14,121 bases of DNA from an uncultured bacterium. GTDB lineage: Bacteria; Gemmatimonadota; Gemmatimonadetes; Longimicrobiales; RSA9. The notes beneath the pieces are model-generated. The model was not told the origin of the DNA and made no database searches. It was given only the letters and a program-made list of their open reading frames with translations. Location: contig CALBZE010000078.1 of the NCBI GenBank assembly GCA_937889645.1, forward strand, positions 1-14,121. The letters are read 5' to 3'. Shown here piece by piece: positions 1 to 6,529 of the stretch. Both the position numbers and the translations under genes were made by a program. How positions within the stretch are numbered: the stretch's first letter is position 1; each line of letters starts with the position of its first letter.

Positions 1-28
1 CCCCCCCCCCCCCCGCCACGCCGAAACA
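1..28. repeat. 14-base C homopolymer at window edge
   Basis: The first 14 bases are an uninterrupted C run, followed by 14 bases of GC-rich sequence up to the stop codon of the broken serine hydrolase gene. On the minus strand it is a G run just 3' of that gene. A run this long is often unstable in replication or sequencing and may mark a contig end. It lies outside any coding region seen here, so nothing in the window supports a phase-variation role. Confidence 0.5.
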
Positions 29-1164
29 CTATCGCCCACCCACCCCCACGAGCGCGCCCTGACCCGCCCCCACCAACATCGCCACCACCTCCAGGAACTC
101 CTCATGCGTGACCCTGCGGTCGGCGCCGGGAACGGTCTTGTGCACGACGACCAGGTCGAGCGCGGGCATGACGAGGATCTGCTGGCCGTACGCTCCGAGG
201 GCGGTGAAGGCGCCCTCGTACGCCGGCCCGAGCGACGGGTCGTCGAACACCCACCAGAGGTAGCCGTAGCCGAACGGACCCTCGCGACGGTGGGGCGGGT
301 TCATCTCCGTGCGTCGCGTGATCGGGCGGGTGCTCTCGTGGACCCAGTCGCGCGGGACGATCTGGCGGCCGTTCCAGTTCCCCTCGCGCAGCATGAGGTA
401 GCCGATCCGCGCCATGTCGCGCGTGGCGAGGTGCATGTGGTAGGCGAGGTGGATCGACTGGCTGGCGTCCCCGGTGCGGCGGTGGCGCGAGCGGTCGAAG
501 TCGCGCATCCCGAGGGGGCGGACGAGCTCCTCCTCGAGGGCGTCGTAGATGCTCTTGCCGGTCTCCTGCTCGAAGATCGTGCCGAGCGCGTTGAAGTCCC
601 AGTTGCTGTAGAGGTAGTACTCGCCGGGCGCCTTGGAACCGCGGGGCGGCGCGTGGGCGAGGTCGTCGCCGCCGTTGGAGGCCGGGTGGAAGACGCCGGA
701 GCGCGCGGCGAGGAGGTGCGCGACCGTCGCCTGCTTCTCCCGATCGGTGAGCCCGCCGACGTCGTCGATCCCGAGCTCGGCCAGCGTCCTGCCCAGGTCG
801 ATCACACCTCGCTCGACCAGCCGACGTCCTCGGGGCGCTCGATGCGCTCCCATTCGGCGCCGGGGAAGACGGGGGCGGCGAGGGTCGTCGGGGCGACGGC
901 GGGCGAGGGTTCGGCCGTGGCGGGTGGTGCGGCGGCGGGCGCGCGGCTCGGGGTGGTGGCGGGCGCGCAGGCGGCGACGGCGAATGCGAGGACGAGCGCG
1001 GGGGCTAGAGGATGCGCGCGTGCCGGGGGACGCGCGCGTACCAGGGGGTGCTCGCGTACCAAGGGATGCTCGCGTGCAAGGGGTCGCTCGCGCGCGATGG
1101 CCCCCGCGAGTGCCGCCCGTTGCGCCGCGTCGTCCCCGCTAGACTGTCGGCTGGCGAGAATCAT
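29..1164 (-). pseudogene. Broken S12-type serine hydrolase (beta-lactamase family) lipoprotein
   Basis: The gene reads in two frames. The 5' part (1164 down to 802) starts at an ATG with GGAG seven bases upstream. It encodes a lipoprotein signal with lipobox VAAC (Cys66), then FPGAEWERIERPEDVGWSSE, and stops. The 3' part, open from about 853 down to 29, resumes at ERGVIDLGRTLAELGIDD and continues with YSNWDFNALG (the YxN motif of the class C/S12 fold) and the C-terminal half typical of the family. Intact relatives have, between these blocks, a segment of roughly 60 codons carrying the SxxK nucleophile motif. Here it is absent and the flanks join out of frame. The bases TCGAGCGAG at the junction can be read as the end of the first block (SSE) or within the start of the second (VERG), which suggests a deletion at a short direct repeat. 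Without SxxK no hydrolase activity is expected. An assembly error is the main alternative. It follows its intact paralogue by 23 bases. Confidence 0.8.
1003..1092 (-). repeat. 18-bp tandem repeat, five hexapeptide units in lipoprotein N-region
   Basis: Five 18-bp units encode RERPLA, REHPLV, REHPLV, RARPPA and RAHPLA, residues 25-54 of the broken hydrolase. They sit between the RBS-supported start and the hydrophobic core of the signal peptide (LAPALVLAFAVAAC). They lengthen the N-region to over 50 residues, which is unusual for a lipoprotein. A TTG inside the third unit could give a shorter signal peptide. Confidence 0.75.
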
Positions 1165-1187
1165 CTACTTGCTCCGGGGCGTCGGGG

Positions 1188-2573
1188 TCACCGGGCGGCC
1201 GCGGCGGTCCGGGCCACCGTGTCGCTCGTGGACGCCGCGGCGGTCGGGGCCACCGCGTCGCTTGCGGCGCCCGCGTCGCTCGTGGCGGCCGCGTCGCTCG
1301 CGGCGGCCGCGTCGCTCGTGACGGCCGCGTCGCTCGTGGCGGGCGCCCGAACCGCCTGGAGCACGCGAGCGATGAAGCCGTCGACGGCGCGGCCCTCGAT
1401 CCAGCGGACGACGACGACGAGGTCGTGGTCGGGGTCGACCCAGATGACGTTGTTGCCGGCGCCGAGGGCGAAGAAGCTGGATTCGGGGGCGCTGCGGTAC
1501 TGGCGGCGGTCGGTGTTCAGCCACCACATGAGACCGTAGCGGGGGTTGAGCTCGGAGGGCGTCGTCGCCTCCTGGATCCAGCGCTCGGAGAGGATGCGCT
1601 TGCCGTCCCAGACGCCTCGGCGGAGGTGGAGGTAGCCGAAGCGGGCGTGGTCGAGGGTGCTGATGAAGAAGCCACCGCCCCAGTGGCCGCCGCCGCTGAC
1701 CGACTGGACTCGCCGGCCGTCGACCTCGACGTACGAGTTGTGGTAGCCGTGCCACTCCCAGGTGTCGGAGGCGCCGATCGGGTCCATGACGAGCTCCTCG
1801 AGGACCTCGGGGAGCGGGCGACGCCAGACGCGGAGGAGCGAGAGCGCCGTGCGGTTGACTCGGACGTCGTTGTACTCCCAGAACGTGCCGGGCGCCTGGA
1901 GCTCGCGGTCCTGGCCGCGGCGGCGGTCGGCCTTGTCGGGCTTGCCCCAGAGCGTCCCCTCCCACTCGCTGGTCTGTTGGAGGAGCATGCGCCAGGTGAT
2001 CGGCGCGTTGTGGGCGGAGGCGAAGCCGTCGTCCTCGGGGGGCATGTAGTCGGCGACGCGGTCGTCGAGCGAGCGGATCAGCCCGCGGTCGAGCGCGAGC
2101 CCGGCGGTGGTGGCCAGGTAGCTCTTCGCGATGCTGAACGTCATGTCGGCGCGCTCGACGTCGCCCCATTCGGCGACGATGTAGCCGTCCTTGACGATCA
2201 CGCCGGCCGGCCCGCCGCGATCCTTCACGGGCCCGATCAGCTCGCCCCATTCGTTCGCGGTGAGCGACGACTCCTCGAGCGCGCGGCGGAGGTTGTGCGG
2301 CCAGGACGTCTCGTTCGCGATCGCGTAGGCGACGGCGCTGTCGACGAGCGCGGGGTCCATCCCGACCTCCGCGGGGCTGCGTCGCTCCCACTCTCCCTTC
2401 GGCGGGAAGTAGTGCCGGGCGGGCGCGGCCGATTGCGCGAGCGCGGGCGCGGCCGCGGCGAGGAGGAGGGAGAGGGCGGCGAGGAGCGAGAGGAACGGCC
2501 GGGCGGAGCGGATCGCGGCGAGGCGGTCGGCGCCCGGCGAGCCGTGCGGCTGGCGGTCCGGGGTCGGCGGCAT
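1188..2573 (-). CDS. Serine hydrolase, beta-lactamase/penicillin-binding-like (S12 type)
   Basis: A predicted exported serine hydrolase of 461 residues. The ATG at 2573 is chosen because AAGGAGG ends seven bases before it; an in-frame ATG 11 codons upstream overlaps a candidate -10 box. Residues 26-48 form a Sec-type signal ending ALAQS. The catalytic SxxK is S147-I-A-K150 in TFSIAKSY, and the second motif is YND at 234-236 (Y-x-N in most relatives). GVIVKDGYIVAEWGD precedes the nucleophile, and ARFGYLHLRRGVWDGKRIL and RYGLMWW are conserved C-terminal blocks. Residues from about 409 are a Ser-Asp-Ala-rich tail built from an 18-bp repeat, which is extra to the fold. Substrate cannot be told: relatives include esterases, D-aminopeptidases and beta-lactamases. 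The next gene on this strand is a broken paralogue. Confidence 0.88.
   Translation of the reverse strand: MPPTPDRQPHGSPGADRLAAIRSARPFLSLLAALSLLLAAAAPALAQSAAPARHYFPPKGEWERRSPAEVGMDPALVDSAVAYAIANETSWPHNLRRALEESSLTANEWGELIGPVKDRGGPAGVIVKDGYIVAEWGDVERADMTFSIAKSYLATTAGLALDRGLIRSLDDRVADYMPPEDDGFASAHNAPITWRMLLQQTSEWEGTLWGKPDKADRRRGQDRELQAPGTFWEYNDVRVNRTALSLLRVWRRPLPEVLEELVMDPIGASDTWEWHGYHNSYVEVDGRRVQSVSGGGHWGGGFFISTLDHARFGYLHLRRGVWDGKRILSERWIQEATTPSELNPRYGLMWWLNTDRRQYRSAPESSFFALGAGNNVIWVDPDHDLVVVVRWIEGRAVDGFIARVLQAVRAPATSDAAVTSDAAAASDAAATSDAGAASDAVAPTAAASTSDTVARTAAAAR
1219..1344 (-). repeat. 18-bp tandem repeat coding a Ser-Asp-Ala tail
   Basis: Five well-matched 18-bp units lie at 1255-1344, and two degenerate ones at 1219-1254. 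The plus-strand unit is GCGTCGCTCGTGGCGGCC with one to four changes. On the coding strand each unit gives about six residues of the type TSDAAA, so the serine hydrolase ends in a low-complexity tail. Unit length is a multiple of three, so copy-number change keeps the frame. Confidence 0.8.
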
Positions 2574-2579
2574 AGCTTT

Positions 2580-2586
2580 CCTCCTT
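2580..2586 (-). promoter_or_regulatory. Ribosome binding site fixing the serine hydrolase start
   Basis: CCTCCTT on the plus strand is AAGGAGG on the coding strand. It is six bases from the ATG at 2573 and is the strongest Shine-Dalgarno match in the neighbourhood. It favours the 461-residue start over the upstream ATG. Confidence 0.75.
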
Positions 2587-2604
2587 GTTGGGGCGAACGG
2601 CTGC

Positions 2605-2633
2605 ATGATAACGAGGAGGCCGGATGGGGAAAA
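2605..2633 (-). promoter_or_regulatory. Candidate sigma70 promoter for the serine hydrolase pair
   Basis: On the minus strand TTTTCC (2633-2628) and TATCAT (2610-2605) are separated by 17 bases. The -10 matches TATAAT at five of six positions and the -35 is weak. Transcription would start near 2598, leaving a leader of about 25 bases that contains AAGGAGG before the ATG at 2573. This is pattern matching by eye only. Confidence 0.45.
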
Positions 2634-2645
2634 GGCGCGAGCCGC

Positions 2646-2945
2646 TCACGCCGGGAGCTGGATCTCCGGCTTCTCCGGGTGTCGGCGGTAGAGGATCGCG
2701 GTGCGGCCGATGACCTGAACCAGCTCGGCGCCGTCGATGCGGGCGGCGAGGTCTTCGGCGGTCTCGCGTGCCGGCGCGGGCGCGGCCTCGAGGACCTTGA
2801 CCTTGAGGAGCTCGCGGGTGTTGAAGGCGTCCGTGACGGTGCGGGCGACGGCGTCGGTCACGCCCTCGCGGCCGATCTGGAGGATCGGCTTGAGGGGGTG
2901 GGCGAGGGACTTCAGGTACGCGCGCTGCTTGGAGGTCAGGGGCAC
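2646..2945 (-). CDS. yhbY: YhbY-family CRM-domain RNA-binding protein
   Basis: A single-domain protein of 99 residues, close to the usual YhbY length. It opens LTSKQRAYLKSLAHPLKPILQIG and carries the GxxG loop of the CRM/KH-like fold as GREG at residues 25-28. It continues NTRELLKVKVLEA and ends in the conserved VQVIGRTAILYRRHPEKP strand. Family knowledge: YhbY associates with precursor 50S ribosomal subunits and aids ribosome assembly in the cytoplasm. The start is GTG at 2945 with a weak GGAGA upstream. It lies in the same direction as fhs but 187 bases after it, with a strong hairpin between, so it probably has its own transcription start. The stop is only about 12 bases from the -35 candidate of the hydrolase promoter. 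Confidence 0.92.
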   Translation of the reverse strand: MPLTSKQRAYLKSLAHPLKPILQIGREGVTDAVARTVTDAFNTRELLKVKVLEAAPAPARETAEDLAARIDGAELVQVIGRTAILYRRHPEKPEIQLPA

Positions 2946-3026
2946 GGGTGGTTCTCCGTGATCGTTGCCGGTGCGGCGGCCGGTCGGGCGCGGTGCCGGC
3001 CGGGTTTCGCGGTCGCCGGTGGATGG

Positions 3027-3059
3027 GGCGCGGCGGCGGGCAGAGCCCGCCGCCGCGCC
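3027..3059 (-). terminator. Perfect 15-bp GC hairpin downstream of fhs
   Basis: The arms GGCGCGGCGGCGGGC (3027-3041) and its exact reverse complement (3045-3059) flank a three-base loop (AGA). It starts about 74 bases after the fhs stop codon. No T run follows on either strand, so it could be a terminator of a T-poor type, a 3'-end stabilising structure, or simply a GC-rich intergenic palindrome. Confidence 0.45.
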
Positions 3060-3132
3060 GCCGTTCCAGCCGAAATCGTCGGTGCGTCGGCGGTTCCGGC
3101 GTCGCCGCCGCCCGTCGCCGCACCTCCTTGCA

Positions 3133-4800
3133 TCACGCCAGCCCGACGATCGTGCCGTCCGGCTCGATCGACATGCGCTCGGCGGCCGGGCTCTCGGGGA
3201 GCCCGGGCATCGTCATGATGTCGCCGGTCTGGACGACCACGAAGCCGGCGCCGGCCGAGGGACGCACCTCGCGTACCGTGATGCGGAAGCCGCTCGGGCG
3301 GCCGAGGAGCGCCGGGTTGTCGGAGAAGGAGTACTGCGTCTTGGCCATGCAGACCGGCAGGTTGCCGAGTCCGAGCTGCTCGAGGCGATCGAGCTCGCGC
3401 TTGGCCGCGGGGAGGTAGTCGACGCCGTCGGCGCCGTAGATCTCGCGCGCGACCGTCTCGATCTTGGCCGTGAGCGGCTGATCCAGCTCGTACAGCGGCC
3501 GGAAGTCCGCCTCGCCCTTCGCGATCGTGTCGAGCACGGCGTCGGCGACCTCGAGGACGCCCTCGCCGCCCTTCCCCCACGGGTCCGCGACCGCGACCGG
3601 GACGCCCATCGACTCGATCGTGCGGACGAACGTCTCGATCTCGGCGTCGGTGTCCGTAATGAAGCGGTTCAGCGCGACGATCGGCGGGACGCCGAACTTC
3701 TTCACGTTCTCGACGTGCGCGATGATGTTCTCCATCCCGCGCTCGAGGGCGGCGACGTCCTCCTTCGCCAGCTCCGTCTTCGGCACGCCGCCGTGCATCT
3801 TGAGCGCGCGGATCGTGCCGACGACGACCGCAGCGTCGGGGCGCAGCCCGCCCGTCCGGCACTTGATGTTGAAGAACTTCTCCGCGCCGAGGTCCGCGCC
3901 GAAGCCGGCCTCGGTCACGACGATGTCGCCGAGCGTGAGCCCCGCCTGCGTCGCGATCAGCGAGTTGCACCCGTGGGCGATGTTGCCGAACGGACCGGCG
4001 TGGACGAAGGCGGGCGTGCCGCCCAGCGTCTGCACGAGGTTCGGCATGATGGCGTCCTTCATGAGGAGCGTCATCGCGCCCTCGGCGCCGAGGTCGCGGG
4101 CGCGGACGGGCTGCCGGTCGTACGTGTAGGCGACGATGATGTCGCCGAACCGGCGCTTCAGGTCCTGCAGGTCGCTGGCGAGCGCGAAGATCGCCATGAT
4201 CTCCGACGCGGTCGTGATCATGAAGCCGTCCTCGCGCGGCACGCCGCCGTCGATCCCGCCCAGGCCGACCACGATCCTGCGCAGCGCGCGGTCGTTCATG
4301 TCGACGGCCCGGCGCCAGACGATGCGGCGCGGGTCGATCCGCAGGGAGTTCGGCCGGTAGAGGTGGTTGTCGATCAGCGCGGCCAGGAGCGAGTGCGCGG
4401 AAGTGACCGCGTGGAAGTCGCCGGTGAAGTGCAGGTTGATGTCCGCCATCGGCACGACCTGCGAGTAGCCGCCGCCGGCGGCGCCGCCCTTCACGCCGAA
4501 GACCGGGCCGAGGCTCGGCTCGCGCAGGCAGAGGACCGTGTTGCGGCCCCGGAGCTTGAGCGCGTCGGCCAGCCCGACCGACGTCGTGGACTTCCCCTCG
4601 CCCGCGGGCGTGGGGTTGATCCCCGTGACCAGGACGAGCTTGCCCTTGGGTTCGCCGCGGGCGCGGATCGCCTCGAGGGGGACCTTGGCCTTGTAGCGCC
4701 CGTACGGCTCGATCTCGGTTTCGGAGAGCCCCAGCTTCGCCGCGATCTCGACGATCGGCTGGAGCTTGGCGGATTGCGCGATCTGGATGTCCGTGAGCAT
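3133..4800 (-). CDS. fhs: Formate--tetrahydrofolate ligase
   Basis: This cytoplasmic enzyme joins formate to tetrahydrofolate using ATP, giving 10-formyl-THF for one-carbon metabolism (purine and fMet synthesis, or C1 assimilation). The protein is 555 residues, the normal family length, and complete. The N-terminus MLTDIQIAQSAKLQPIVEIA is typical, and the P-loop-like ATP site is TPAGEGKST at residues 64-72. LREPSLGPVFGVKGGAAGGG, INLHFTGDFHA, NSLRIDPRRIVWRRAVDMNDRALR and the C-terminal MTMPGLPESPAAERM are family signatures. The ATG at 4800 is preceded by GAGGA about five bases away. No fold-type cyclohydrolase or other C1 gene lies beside it, so it appears monocistronic. A candidate promoter and a terminator-like hairpin precede it. 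Confidence 0.97.
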   Translation of the reverse strand: MLTDIQIAQSAKLQPIVEIAAKLGLSETEIEPYGRYKAKVPLEAIRARGEPKGKLVLVTGINPTPAGEGKSTTSVGLADALKLRGRNTVLCLREPSLGPVFGVKGGAAGGGYSQVVPMADINLHFTGDFHAVTSAHSLLAALIDNHLYRPNSLRIDPRRIVWRRAVDMNDRALRRIVVGLGGIDGGVPREDGFMITTASEIMAIFALASDLQDLKRRFGDIIVAYTYDRQPVRARDLGAEGAMTLLMKDAIMPNLVQTLGGTPAFVHAGPFGNIAHGCNSLIATQAGLTLGDIVVTEAGFGADLGAEKFFNIKCRTGGLRPDAAVVVGTIRALKMHGGVPKTELAKEDVAALERGMENIIAHVENVKKFGVPPIVALNRFITDTDAEIETFVRTIESMGVPVAVADPWGKGGEGVLEVADAVLDTIAKGEADFRPLYELDQPLTAKIETVAREIYGADGVDYLPAAKRELDRLEQLGLGNLPVCMAKTQYSFSDNPALLGRPSGFRITVREVRPSAGAGFVVVQTGDIMTMPGLPESPAAERMSIEPDGTIVGLA

Positions 4801-4871
4801 GGAGTTCCTCGAAGCGATGGTGCTGCCGTGTGCGGGTCCCGCGCCCGTCGTCAGGCGCGGGCCGGGCGACG

Positions 4872-4922
4872 AAAAGCGCGCCGGGCGCGCGCCCCGCTCC
4901 GGAACGCGCGGGCCCGGCGCGC
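4872..4922 (-). terminator. Terminator-like hairpin with TTTT, between the 78-aa gene and fhs
   Basis: The arms 4876-4886 (GCGCGCCGGGC) and 4912-4922 (its exact reverse complement) pair over 11 bp. They extend inward by five more pairs after a two-base bulge, with a 13-base loop at 4892-4904. Read on the minus strand the stem is followed directly by TTTT (4875-4872), as in an intrinsic terminator. It could end transcription of the upstream 78-residue gene, or act as a leader attenuator for fhs if the promoter at 4928-4957 is used. Confidence 0.5.
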
Positions 4923-4927
4923 CGCGC

Positions 4928-4957
4928 TATTCTGTCGACGTGGCGCGATCCCGGCAA
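4928..4957 (-). promoter_or_regulatory. Candidate promoter for fhs
   Basis: On the minus strand TTGCCG (4957-4952) and AGAATA (4933-4928) are separated by 18 bases. This is the only AT-containing -10-like box in an otherwise GC-only stretch between the 78-residue gene and fhs. If real, the fhs leader would be about 120 bases and would include the hairpin at 4876-4922. Confidence 0.3.
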
Positions 4958-4977
4958 GTCCCGGCGGGGCGCGGGCC

Positions 4978-5214
4978 TCAGCCGACGACCCGGACCCGGC
5001 GGACCAGGATCGGATTCCAGCTCTCGGGGAAGGCGGGCGCCGGCGCGTCGCCCGGGAGCCACGGCGCGCCGTCGAGCCGGTGCGACTCGGACGCGATGAA
5101 GCCCTCCACCGCGCCGGCACGGCCGAGCGCTTCGTGGAAGTCGCGGAGCGCGACTTCGTAGGCGCGGAGGTCGGTTCCCGGGCGGGGTCGATGCCAGAAG
5201 ACGTAGGCGCGCAT
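4978..5214 (-). CDS. Small protein of unknown function
   Basis: A 78-residue soluble protein, starting MRAYVFWHRPRPGTDLRAYEVALRDFHEAL and ending SWNPILVRRVRVVG. It has no signal peptide or membrane segment. The opening Y-x-F-W-H-R-P, followed by a helix with regularly spaced Ala/Leu and the GAPWLP element, resembles the N-terminal part of uncharacterised bacterial proteins that I recall as longer, so this copy may be C-terminally truncated. I could not find a continuation in the other two frames. The ATG at 5214 has only a weak GAGTGAG before it. A terminator-like hairpin lies 56 bases after the stop, consistent with a separate transcription unit from fhs. Confidence 0.55.
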   Translation of the reverse strand: MRAYVFWHRPRPGTDLRAYEVALRDFHEALGRAGAVEGFIASESHRLDGAPWLPGDAPAPAFPESWNPILVRRVRVVG

Positions 5215-5333
5215 TACTCACTCAGGGGTTCGTGGGTCAGGCCGGGTACGCGGCGATCACCGTGTTCGTCGCCGACGCCGCGTTCGCCGGCTAAGGCCGG
5301 TGCCCTGGTCCGACCCGGCTCACCGTCCCGCCT

Positions 5334-5447
5334 TCACCAGCGCGTGCACCTGTCGAACGGGACGTCGGAGCCGCATGCAGCCAGAAACGGGAGGGCGACG
5401 AGGGGAGCTATTGTGGCCAGCGGCGTGAGCGCGGCGAGGGCGCGCAT
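5334..5447 (-). CDS. Possible mini-lipoprotein or remnant of a lipoprotein gene
   Basis: An open frame of 37 residues begins MRALAALTPLATIAPLVALP and continues FLAACGSDVPFDRCTRW. It has a basic start, a hydrophobic core and a lipobox LAAC with Cys25, so the N-terminus has the shape of a lipoprotein signal peptide. Only 12 residues follow the cysteine, and no continuation of a longer protein is seen in other frames up to 5215. No Shine-Dalgarno sequence is visible. It could be a remnant, a genuine tiny lipoprotein, or chance in GC-rich DNA. Confidence 0.22.
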   Translation of the reverse strand: MRALAALTPLATIAPLVALPFLAACGSDVPFDRCTRW

Positions 5448-5560
5448 CGGGGCCAGCCAGCGGGGGGAGGACGAAGGTAAGTCGCCGAGGGAATCGACGG
5501 CAACGGGTTCGTGCGTCGCGGCACTTGTGGCCGGCGGTCCGGCCGTCGAGATTGCGGCCC

Positions 5561-5593
5561 GGGCGGCGCGCCGTCCGCGACGGCGCGCCGCCC
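5561..5593 (+). repeat. Perfect 15-bp hairpin upstream of the MOSC gene
   Basis: GGGCGGCGCGCCGTC (5561-5575) and its exact reverse complement (5579-5593) flank a CGC loop. The structure ends 47 bases before the MOSC start codon. It has the same geometry (15-bp stem, three-base loop) as the hairpin at 3027-3059 but a different sequence. It may be an operator, a leader structure, or a terminator for upstream transcription; no T run follows. Confidence 0.5.
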
Positions 5594-5640
5594 CCGCGTA
5601 CTCCCCGGCGCGGCCGAACCCACACAACGCCAAGTCCGAC

Positions 5641-6459
5641 ATGGGTTTCGACGTGCCTCAGACGACGCTCGTCCAGCTCAATTTCTACCCGCTCAAGTCC
5701 GCGCGCGGGATCGCGCTGGACGCGGCGGAGCTGGACGATTTCGGGATCCGCAACGACCGGCGGTGGATGGTCGTGGACCCCGACGGCGAGATGGTCACGC
5801 AGCGCGAGGAGCCGCGGCTCGCGCTGATCGTGCCCAAATTGTCGTCGGGCCGTTTGATCCTCACGGCCCCGGGCGTCGGGGAGCTGGCGCTCCCGCTGGG
5901 CGGCGCGGACGGCCCCCGGCTCGGTGTCCGGATCTGGCGGGACCGCGTCGCCGGCGCGATCGTGCAGGAGCCGGCGACCGCGTGGATCAGCGAGTACCTG
6001 GGCGCGCCGCGGCGGATCGTGTACATGCCGGACGACGCGTTCCGGCCGATCGATGCGCGTTACTCTCCGCCGGGTCGGCGCGTCTCTTTCGCGGATGGGT
6101 TCCCGTTCCTGCTGATCTCGGCAGAGGCGCTGGACGAGCTGAACGCGCGCCTCGACTCTCCCCTCCCAATGGACCGTTTCCGTCCGAACCTCGTCGTACG
6201 CGGCGCGGGCGCGCACGCGGAGGACGGGTGGCGCCGGATCCGGATCGGCGACGTCGCCTTCGACGTCGTGAAGCCGTGCGCGCGGTGCGTGATCACGACG
6301 ACGGACCAGGCGACGGGCGAGCGCGGGAAGGAGCCGCTTCGCACGCTGGCGACGTACCGGAACCGGGGCGGGAAGGTGCTGTTCGGGCAGAACCTGATCC
6401 ACGCCGGACCGGGCGCGCTGCGGCTGGGCGACGCGGTCGCCGTGCTTGAGGCCAGGTGA
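5641..6459 (+). CDS. MOSC-domain protein, YcbX/mARC-like
   Basis: A 272-residue protein with the two-part architecture of YcbX/mARC proteins. An N-terminal beta-barrel domain (LVQLNFYPLKSARGI, then DRRWMVVDPDGEMVTQREEPRLALI) is followed by the MOSC domain. MOSC hallmarks are RFRPNLVVRG at 179-188 and KPCARCVITTTDQATGERGKEPL from 211, whose cysteine pair (213, 216) includes the expected molybdenum ligand. NLIHAGPGALRLGDAV closes the domain. Relatives reduce N-hydroxylated bases and related compounds using molybdenum cofactor and a redox partner. E. coli YcbX has a C-terminal [2Fe-2S] ferredoxin domain; this protein ends after MOSC, so it must take electrons from a separate protein. Start: ATG at 5641, with no clear Shine-Dalgarno; a GTG five codons inside is an alternative. 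Confidence 0.9.
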   Translation: MGFDVPQTTLVQLNFYPLKSARGIALDAAELDDFGIRNDRRWMVVDPDGEMVTQREEPRLALIVPKLSSGRLILTAPGVGELALPLGGADGPRLGVRIWRDRVAGAIVQEPATAWISEYLGAPRRIVYMPDDAFRPIDARYSPPGRRVSFADGFPFLLISAEALDELNARLDSPLPMDRFRPNLVVRGAGAHAEDGWRRIRIGDVAFDVVKPCARCVITTTDQATGERGKEPLRTLATYRNRGGKVLFGQNLIHAGPGALRLGDAVAVLEAR

Positions 6460-6529
6460 CGGCCGGCATCGTGGCGCGGTGCTCGGCGAGGCACGGCGGG
6501 AACCCAACCATTCCGACAGGAGCACGACG

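Larger units (their letters stand above)
5215..5640. other. Divergent intergenic region between the 78-aa gene and the MOSC gene
   Basis: These 426 bases separate two divergently transcribed genes. They hold the doubtful mini-lipoprotein frame (5334-5447, minus) and the hairpin at 5561-5593. I see no convincing promoter for either flanking gene. Long open frames here on both strands look like by-products of high GC, since none resembles a protein. Confidence 0.6.

Noticed and set aside
1188..2606. Upstream ATG at 2606 as start of the serine hydrolase
   Set aside because: It overlaps a candidate -10 box and lacks a ribosome site, while AAGGAGG precedes the ATG at 2573.
1165..3123. A 652-codon open frame on the minus strand overlapping the serine hydrolase and yhbY
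   Set aside because: It is Arg/Pro-rich with no family resemblance and lies in another frame of two well-supported genes; high GC removes stop codons.
2936..5221. A 761-codon minus-strand open frame across fhs
   Set aside because: It is a shifted frame of fhs with Arg/Gly/His-rich composition; fhs itself is unmistakable.
2965..5640. Long N-terminal extension of the MOSC frame on the plus strand
   Set aside because: The frame is open by composition only and runs antisense to fhs; homology begins at the MOSC domain protein near 5641.
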